Part shown: positions 7,923-12,114 of the stretch, in pieces
Layout of the letters: each line of letters opens with the position of its first letter
Numbering within the stretch: the first letter of the stretch is position 1
NCBI GenBank assembly: GCA_900556965.1
Contig: USQV01000011.1
Coordinates: forward strand, 1 to 12,114
Origin: an uncultured Clostridium sp.
GTDB taxonomy: Bacteria; Bacillota_A; Clostridia; Lachnospirales; Lachnospiraceae
Length of the DNA stretch: 12,114 nucleotides
Direction of reading: 5' to 3'
Made by a program: the position numbers and the translations under genes
Notes under the pieces: model-generated
Told to the model about the DNA's origin: nothing
What the model saw: only the letters and a program-made list of their open reading frames with translations
Databases searched by the model: none

Positions 7923-7951
7923 ATTGTATGCCGTAACGCCGTGAAATTCAA
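7923..7951 (-). promoter_or_regulatory. Sigma-A-type promoter of the M42 peptidase gene
   Basis: Read on the minus strand, TTGAAT (7946-7951) and TACAAT (7923-7928) are separated by exactly 17 nt. Transcription would begin near 7916, giving a leader of about 38 nt before the ATG at 7878. It is divergent from the promoter at 7988-8016, with 36 bp between the two -35 boxes, so one bound regulator could affect both. Confidence 0.68.
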
Positions 7952-7987
7952 GTAGTTCTTTACATTTTGGCATGTGTTTTTAGCTGG

Positions 7988-8016
7988 TTGACTTTTGCAG
8001 GGAGCCGTCTTATAAT
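7988..8016 (+). promoter_or_regulatory. Near-consensus sigma-A promoter of the Cys-rich membrane peptide
   Basis: TTGACT (7988-7993), a 17-nt spacer and TATAAT (8011-8016) differ from the sigma-A consensus at one base. The predicted start near 8023 gives a leader of about 47 nt before the ATG at 8070. It also rules out the upstream in-frame TTG at 8016, which lies inside the -10 element, as the start of the following gene. Confidence 0.8.
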
Positions 8017-8052
8017 TGGGCAAAAATGAGATAAGCTGTAATTTTAATTTAC

Positions 8053-8060
8053 GGGGGGGG
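8053..8060 (+). promoter_or_regulatory. Octa-G ribosome binding site
   Basis: A run of eight G residues ends 9 nt before the ATG at 8070, where an AGGAGG-type site would normally be. It can pair with the CCUCC anti-Shine-Dalgarno only through part of the run. It is the only plausible ribosome site for the gene. Homopolymer G runs of this length are prone to slippage. Confidence 0.6.
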
Positions 8061-8069
8061 AAATATATC

Positions 8070-8312
8070 ATGAATATCGGGGATTGGATCCTTATCATCG
8101 TGATCGCAGGAGCTGTCTTAACGGCAATGTGGTACAAAAGAAGACAGAAGAAACAGGGAAAAGGCTGCTGCGGCTGTTCGGGCTGTTCCGGCTGTCGGGG
8201 GTGTTCTGCCGGAGAGGCAAAACCCGACCGTACAGCTTCTTCTGACCGTACAGTTCCTTTTGACCGTACGGCTTGTTCTGATCGTAAAGACAGCTCCTGC
8301 CGCCCGAGCTGA
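8070..8312 (+). CDS. FeoB-associated-type Cys-rich membrane peptide
   Basis: The 80-residue product has one N-terminal membrane helix (about 6-22, DWILIIVIAGAVLTAMWY), a basic stop-transfer segment KRRQKKQGKG, then a glycine/cysteine cluster (Cys 33, 34, 36, 39, 42, 45) and a polar tail with Cys at 69 and 77. The order, a helix followed by basic residues and a GCCGCSGC-like cluster, is that of the short proteins often encoded beside ferrous-iron transporter FeoB. No feoA or feoB is visible here, so the name is by resemblance only; metal handling at the membrane is an inference. The tail consists of four DRTxxx-type hexapeptides and is longer than I would expect for the family. The ATG at 8070 is chosen because the promoter start is near 8023 and the G-run ribosome site precedes it. 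It is a monocistronic unit with its own promoter and terminator. Confidence 0.75.
   Translation: MNIGDWILIIVIAGAVLTAMWYKRRQKKQGKGCCGCSGCSGCRGCSAGEAKPDRTASSDRTVPFDRTACSDRKDSSCRPS
8226..8297 (+). repeat. Four-unit 18-bp tandem repeat inside the Cys-rich peptide gene
   Basis: Units start at 8226, 8244, 8262 and 8280, each 18 bp and beginning GACCGTACAG or a close variant (third unit GACCGTACGG, fourth GATCGTAAAG). They encode DRTASS, DRTVPF, DRTACS and DRKDSS. The first three share the nine-base core GACCGTACR at nucleotide level, while the fourth has diverged, consistent with expansion from one end. Confidence 0.85.
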
Positions 8313-8339
8313 CGGGTCGGCACGGGCTGTTTTCTTTTT
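8291..8339 (+). terminator. Rho-independent terminator overlapping the stop of the Cys-rich peptide gene
   Basis: The arm CAGCTCCTGCCGCCC (8291-8305) pairs with GGGTCGGCACGGGCTG (8314-8329), with one C-C mismatch and one bulged base. It is followed directly by TTTTCTTTTT (8330-8339). The stop codon (8310-8312) lies in the loop, so the last residues of the protein are encoded in the stem. It separates this gene from the potassium operon. Confidence 0.8.
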
Positions 8340-8349
8340 AACGCAGGTA

Positions 8350-8378
8350 TTGTAGATTCCGGGCGAAAATAGTATAAT
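8350..8378 (+). promoter_or_regulatory. Promoter of the trkA-trkH operon
   Basis: TTGTAG (8350-8355), a 17-nt spacer and a perfect TATAAT (8373-8378) predict a start near 8385 and a leader of about 29 nt. The weak -35 box with a strong -10 box is compatible with regulated expression. Confidence 0.65.
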
Positions 8379-8394
8379 AGCTTGTATACTATTT
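8367..8394. promoter_or_regulatory. Perfect 10-bp inverted repeat over the trk promoter, candidate operator
   Basis: AAATAGTATA (8367-8376) is the exact inverse complement of TATACTATTT (8385-8394), with an 8-nt spacer. The left arm covers most of the -10 element and the right arm begins at the predicted transcription start, a classic place for a dimeric repressor. The arms are AT-rich and no T-run follows, so a terminator or attenuator is less likely. No regulator gene is visible in the window. Confidence 0.55.
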
Positions 8395-8413
8395 CTGAAA
8401 AGGGAACTATGCC

Positions 8414-9772
8414 ATGAAAATAATAATTGTCGGCTGCGGCAAGGTGGGAACGAGCCTTGCGGAGCGCCTTAGTGTGGAAGACCATGATCTTGTAATGGTG
8501 GATCTGTCTGCAAAGAAGGTGGAGGAGGCCTCCAACCGTTTTGATGCATTGGGGATCGTGGGAAACGGAGCCAGCTTCAGTATCCAGCAGGAAGCAGGCG
8601 TGGAAAATGCAGATCTTTTCATTGCGGTAACGGGAGAGGACGAGCTCAATCTCCTGTGCTGCCTTATGGCGAAGAAAAGCGGAAAATGCCAGACGATCGC
8701 CAGAGTCAGGAACCCGCTTTACAGTCAGGAGATCCGTTTTATTCAGGAACAGCTGGGGATATCCATGATCATCAACCCGGAGCTCACTGCCGCGCGGGAG
8801 ATCCTTAAGCTTTTAAAATTCCCGTCAGCCATCAAGATCGATACCTTTGCCAAGGGCCGGGTAGAGCTTCTTAGATTCCGCCTTAAAAAAGAGATGGGCT
8901 TAGGCGGAAGATCCATTATGGAAAATATGAACCGCCTAAAGACAGACGTACTGATCTGTGCAGTAGAGCGGGATACGGAGGTAGCTATACCTAACGGAAG
9001 CTTTGTCCTTCAGGATGAGGATATCCTTTCGATCGTAGGCTCTCTCCAGAGTACGGCACAGTTTTTTGAAAAGATCGGTGTGCGAACGAAGCATGTTAAA
9101 AACTCCCTGATAATCGGAGGAGGAACGATCGCCCATTATCTGGCACTGGATCTGTTAAAGATCGGCTTCCGTGTGCGGATCATTGAGCAGAAGAAGGAGC
9201 GCTGCGATTACTTAAATGAGATACTTCCGGGAGCGGATATCATTAACGGAGATGCCAGCGATCAGAACCTTCTGATCGAGGAAGGGCTTACGTATGCGGA
9301 TTCCATGGTAGCCCTTACCGGCATCGACGAGGAGAATATCTTCCTCTCCCTGTTTGCAAAGAGGCACTCCAACGCCAAGCTGATCGCCAAGGTCAATAAG
9401 ATCGCCTTCAACGATGTGATCGACAGCTTCGATATCGACAGTCTGATCTATCCGAAGTATCTTACGGCTGACTATATCCTTCAGTATGTCCGTGCCCGCC
9501 AGAATTCCATCGGCAGCAACGTGGAAACTCTTTATAAGATTTTGGACGGACGTGCGGAGGCTCTGGAGTTTTCGATCAAGGAGGAGTCCAGCGTGACCGG
9601 TGTGCCGTTAATGGATCTGAATATCAGGGATAATCTGTTGATCTGCTGTATCAACCGGAATGGAACGATCCTTACGCCGCGTGGGCAAAACAAGATCCGG
9701 GTCGGTGATACGGTAATTGTTGTTACGACACACCGTGGGCTTCGCGATATCCGCGATATATTGAAAAACTAA
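8414..9772 (+). CDS. trkA: Trk potassium uptake system, NAD-binding gating subunit TrkA
   Basis: This is the cytosolic ring-forming subunit that gates the TrkH channel in response to nucleotides. The 452 residues contain two RCK units, as in full-length TrkA. The first Rossmann fold has IIIVGCGKVG (3-12, GxGxxG) and acidic D30, followed by an RCK-C domain at about 140-220. The second fold has LIIGGGTIA (232-240) with E258, followed by a second RCK-C at about 370-450. Both nucleotide sites look intact, although the second glycine motif is the degenerate GGGTIA form typical of second repeats. AAGGGA (8399-8404) supports ATG 8414; an ATG at 8409 opens only a two-codon frame. Its stop overlaps the ribosome site of trkH. 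Some Gram-positive RCK-C domains bind cyclic-di-AMP; that is possible here but cannot be seen. Confidence 0.94.
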   Translation: MKIIIVGCGKVGTSLAERLSVEDHDLVMVDLSAKKVEEASNRFDALGIVGNGASFSIQQEAGVENADLFIAVTGEDELNLLCCLMAKKSGKCQTIARVRNPLYSQEIRFIQEQLGISMIINPELTAAREILKLLKFPSAIKIDTFAKGRVELLRFRLKKEMGLGGRSIMENMNRLKTDVLICAVERDTEVAIPNGSFVLQDEDILSIVGSLQSTAQFFEKIGVRTKHVKNSLIIGGGTIAHYLALDLLKIGFRVRIIEQKKERCDYLNEILPGADIINGDASDQNLLIEEGLTYADSMVALTGIDEENIFLSLFAKRHSNAKLIAKVNKIAFNDVIDSFDIDSLIYPKYLTADYILQYVRARQNSIGSNVETLYKILDGRAEALEFSIKEESSVTGVPLMDLNIRDNLLICCINRNGTILTPRGQNKIRVGDTVIVVTTHRGLRDIRDILKN

Positions 9773-9784
9773 AGGAGCGGCTCC
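9771..9784 (+). promoter_or_regulatory. Ribosome site of trkH, overlapping the trkA stop
   Basis: AAAGGAG (9771-9777) shares bases with the TAA of trkA (9770-9772) and is 7 nt before the ATG at 9785. It also starts a short self-complementary stretch GGAGCGGCTCC (9774-9784) that could partly cover the site in free RNA. Ribosomes ending trkA would open it, which suggests translational coupling of the two subunits. Confidence 0.55.
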
Positions 9785-11227
9785 ATGAACTATTCTATGA
9801 TCTTTTATATCATCGGCTGGATCCTCAACGTGGAAGCTGTGCTTATGATCCCTTCTGTGGTGGTGGCAGCACTCTATAAAGAAAAAAGCGGGGTGGTATT
9901 TGCAGCTGTTATCGTATTCAGTGCAGCAGTCGGTCTGCTTCTTGTGAGAAAACAGCCCAAAAATAAAGTTTTCTATGCGAGGGAGGGCTGTGTAACAGTG
10001 GCTCTCTGCTGGATCATCATGAGTATCGTGGGAGCACTCCCCTTTGTGTTATCCGGTACGATCCCCGGCATTATTGATGCCTTATTTGAGACAGTATCCG
10101 GATTTACAACAACAGGTGCAAGTATCCTTCCCGAGGTGGAAGGTCTTCCCCACTGTATTTTATTCTGGCGGAGCTTTACTCACTGGATCGGAGGAATGGG
10201 AGTCCTTGTCTTCCTTTTATGCCTTCTCCCCCTGACCGGAGGCGGTTACCACATGAACCTGATGAAGGCGGAGAGCCCGGGACCGTCGGTGAGCAAGCTG
10301 GTGCCCAAGGTACAGTCGACAGCCAAGATCCTATATGGCCTTTATATTCTGCTTTCTATAGTGGAATTGGTGCTTTTGCTGGTCGGCAGAATGCCGCTTT
10401 TTGATGCGCTCTGTACGATGTTCGGTACAGCAGGTACCGGAGGCTTTGGAATAAAAAATGACAGCATTGCCGGATACTCGGTATATCTGCAGTCTGTCAT
10501 TACGATCTTTATGATCTTATTCGGTGTGAACTTTAACGTATATTTCCTGCTCTCAATGAAACGTCCGAAGGAAGCGTTTCAATGCGAGGAGGCCAGATGG
10601 TATCTCGGGATCATAGCCGCCTCGACCCTGATTATCACCGTGTTTATCCGCGGCATGTTTCCGTCATTTGGAATGGCATTCCACCATGCGGCGTTTCAGG
10701 TGGGCTCCGTCATAACAACGACCGGCTTTGCCACGGTGGATTTTGATCTCTGGCCGTCGATCCCTAAGATGATCCTTGTGATGTTAATGTTTATCGGCGC
10801 CTGTGCGGGCAGTACAGGCGGAGGGATCAAGGTATCCAGAGCACTCCTTATGTTCCGATCGGTGACAAGAGAGCTGTCCCTTACGCTTCATCCAAAGATG
10901 GTAAGGAGGATCAAATTTGAGGGGAGAGTGGTAGAGCATGAGGTGTTAAGGACGCTGCATGCGTTTATTGCCGCCTATATCCTGATCTTTGCCGCCTCTA
11001 CGCTGCTGATCGGTTTAGACGAATTTGCTCTGGTAACAAACTTTACTGCTGTAGCGGCAACCCTCAACAACATCGGCCCCGGTCTTGAGCTTGTGGGGCC
11101 GACGCAGAATTTCGGATTATTTTCTGACTTTTCAAAGCTTGTCCTGATATTTGACATGCTGGCGGGGCGTCTCGAGATATTCCCGCTGCTCCTTCTGTTT
11201 AACCGGGAGACATGGCGAAAATTTTAG
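9785..11227 (+). CDS. trkH: Trk potassium uptake system, membrane channel subunit TrkH
   Basis: This 480-residue integral membrane protein forms the K+ pore, with four M1-P-M2 repeats. The four filter loops are readable: TTTGAS (108-113), GTAGTGGFG (214-222), TTTGFA (311-316) and LNNIGPG (427-433), each with the key glycine. The segment GACAGSTGGGIKVSR (338-352) is the intramembrane gating loop after the third filter that characterises TrkH/KtrB proteins. Length matches the TrkH class and its N-terminal extra helices. It is translated right behind trkA, and the two products form one transporter. The stop lies 17 bp from the stop of the convergent methyltransferase gene. No plus-strand terminator with a T-run is visible, so transcription may run into the antisense of that gene. 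Confidence 0.95.
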   Translation: MNYSMIFYIIGWILNVEAVLMIPSVVVAALYKEKSGVVFAAVIVFSAAVGLLLVRKQPKNKVFYAREGCVTVALCWIIMSIVGALPFVLSGTIPGIIDALFETVSGFTTTGASILPEVEGLPHCILFWRSFTHWIGGMGVLVFLLCLLPLTGGGYHMNLMKAESPGPSVSKLVPKVQSTAKILYGLYILLSIVELVLLLVGRMPLFDALCTMFGTAGTGGFGIKNDSIAGYSVYLQSVITIFMILFGVNFNVYFLLSMKRPKEAFQCEEARWYLGIIAASTLIITVFIRGMFPSFGMAFHHAAFQVGSVITTTGFATVDFDLWPSIPKMILVMLMFIGACAGSTGGGIKVSRALLMFRSVTRELSLTLHPKMVRRIKFEGRVVEHEVLRTLHAFIAAYILIFAASTLLIGLDEFALVTNFTAVAATLNNIGPGLELVGPTQNFGLFSDFSKLVLIFDMLAGRLEIFPLLLLFNRETWRKF

Positions 11228-11263
11228 AAAAAGGAGGCAGGCATTTACAATTCCTGTGCCTCC
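11228..11263 (-). terminator. Intrinsic terminator of the methyltransferase gene, embedded in its 3' end
   Basis: On the minus strand the arm GGAGGCA (complement of 11257-11263) pairs with TGCCTCC (complement of 11233-11239). CA-bulged CC/GG pairs extend it inward, and the loop is about 11 nt. TTTTTC follows (complement of 11227-11232). The stop codon (11245-11247) is in the loop region. In the plus direction no T-run follows, so it would not efficiently end trkH transcription. Confidence 0.65.
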
Positions 11264-12114
11264 CACCTGCCGGACGCACCGCAGGGAAGTACGAGGCCGG
11301 AGGCAGATACCGGAAGACCGATCTCATCGGAGTTTACAATGCCGCCAAACTGCTTTTTGACCGTGCAGCCCAGCATGTAGGTAAGAACGGAGGGAGCCAG
11401 TCCGGTGGTATAAGAGTTAATAAGGAAAAACAACGGATCATCGGACAAAAGCTTCGCACAGAGCTTGACTAATGGGAAGATCGCATCCTCGATCTTCCAG
11501 ATCTCGCCCTTCGGCCCGCGGCCATAGGAGGGGGGATCCATAATGATGGCATCGTAGTGGTTTCCTCGGCGGATCTCACGCTCGACAAATTTGACACAGT
11601 CATCAATGATCCAGCGGATCGGAGCATTCTCCAGCCCGCTGGATCTTGCATTTTCCTTTGCCCATCCGACCATGCCCTTTGAGGCATCAACATGAGTTAC
11701 GGAGGCTCCGGCCTTTGCGGCAGCCAGCGTTGCCCCTCCGGTGTAGGCAAAGAGGTTTAAAACCTTGATGGGACGTCCTGCGTTTTGGATCTTTTCTCCG
11801 AACCAGTCCCAGTTGGCAGCCTGCTCCGGGAAAAGTCCGGTGTGCTTAAAGCTGAAGGGCTTTAACTGGAAGGTAAGCTCCTTGTAGTGGATACTCCACT
11901 GCTCCGGGAGGCTGAAAAATTCCCATTCGCCGCCGCCCTTGGCACTTCTATGGTAATGTCCGTTTAATTTCTTCCACTGTGGGGCGTTTTTTTCTGTATC
12001 CCAGATCACCTGGGGATCTGGACGGAGCAGGATATATTTACCCCACCGTTCCAGCTTCTCTCCACAGGAGCAGTCAATAACTTCGTAATCTTTCCATCCA
12101 TCTGCGATCCACAT
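11245..12114 (-). CDS. Class I SAM-dependent methyltransferase (RlmI/RlmK-like fold)
   Basis: The 289-residue protein has a Rossmann methyltransferase core: motif I VLNLFAYTGGATLAAAKAG (118-136), ribose-binding acidic D143 in THVDASKG, an acidic DD at 171-172 and motif IV MDPPSYGRG (192-200). The N-terminal part (WKDYEV, KLERWG, RPDPQVIW) is an accessory domain. The layout resembles RlmI/RlmK-type 23S rRNA methyltransferases. The SCS-type catalytic Cys motif that RlmI-type m5C enzymes carry after motif IV is absent; the matching segment reads LINSYTTG. The target base and whether it is rRNA are therefore open. The start Met occupies the last three bases of the window. It fits as an N terminus, but its ribosome site is not visible, so the gene could extend further. 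It converges with trkH. Confidence 0.85.
   Translation of the reverse strand: MWIADGWKDYEVIDCSCGEKLERWGKYILLRPDPQVIWDTEKNAPQWKKLNGHYHRSAKGGGEWEFFSLPEQWSIHYKELTFQLKPFSFKHTGLFPEQAANWDWFGEKIQNAGRPIKVLNLFAYTGGATLAAAKAGASVTHVDASKGMVGWAKENARSSGLENAPIRWIIDDCVKFVEREIRRGNHYDAIIMDPPSYGRGPKGEIWKIEDAIFPLVKLCAKLLSDDPLFFLINSYTTGLAPSVLTYMLGCTVKKQFGGIVNSDEIGLPVSASGLVLPCGASGRWEAQEL

Noticed and set aside
8016..8069. Upstream TTG extension of the Cys-rich peptide (18 extra residues)
   Set aside because: The TTG lies inside the -10 element and upstream of the predicted transcription start. The ATG at 8070 has the promoter, leader and G-run ribosome site.
8226..8297. CRISPR-like direct repeats
   Set aside because: The 18-bp units are contiguous with no spacers, are in frame and encode a hexapeptide repeat.
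7820..8485. 221-residue minus-strand open frame covering the antisense of the Cys-rich peptide gene
   Set aside because: It runs through two promoters, a terminator and the start of trkA. It has a repetitive, basic composition that is the antisense of the 18-bp repeats, and it matches no family.

Overview
The window looks like chromosome from a Gram-positive anaerobe of the Clostridia, most likely a Lachnospiraceae-type gut bacterium. This is inferred from the gene families present (a DUF1540 Cys-rich miniprotein, an M42 aminopeptidase, a FeoB-associated-type Cys-rich membrane peptide, a two-gene TrkA/TrkH potassium system), from strong AGGAGG-type ribosome sites and from consensus sigma-A promoters. 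No species can be named. There are no tRNA or rRNA genes, no insertion sequences and no CRISPR array.

Positions 1-6368 (+) are one tightly spaced operon whose start lies outside the window. It encodes a periplasmic-adaptor (membrane fusion) protein cut by the window edge, a 1000-residue RND-superfamily permease, and two tandem paralogous TolC-family proteins of 385 and 386 residues. Together these are the parts list of a tripartite Gram-negative efflux pump. Both TolC-like proteins are short, have plain Sec signal peptides without a lipobox, and appear to lack the segment that forms an outer-membrane barrel strand pair in classical TolC. That fits a host without an outer membrane. A 55-nt nested hairpin follows the operon.

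Positions 6450-7951 (-) hold a 57-residue six-cysteine DUF1540 protein with a strong hairpin in its leader, and an M42-family metalloaminopeptidase with its own well-formed promoter. The aminopeptidase promoter is divergent from a near-consensus sigma-A promoter at 7988-8016. That second promoter drives an 80-residue membrane peptide (8070-8312, +) with a CCxCxxCxxCxxC cluster, an octa-G ribosome site, a four-unit DRTxxx hexapeptide repeat and a terminator overlapping its stop codon.

Positions 8350-11227 (+) form a potassium-uptake operon: promoter with a perfect 10-bp inverted repeat across the -10 and start-site region, then trkA (double RCK gating/NAD-binding subunit) and trkH (membrane channel subunit). 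A convergent class I SAM-dependent methyltransferase gene (11245-12114, -) ends 17 bp from trkH. Its terminator is embedded in its own 3' end, and its start Met coincides with the window edge.

The item most worth following is the RND pump with two apparently barrel-less TolC proteins. Next are the nested hairpin, the octa-G ribosome site with the hexapeptide repeat, and the trk operator-like palindrome.
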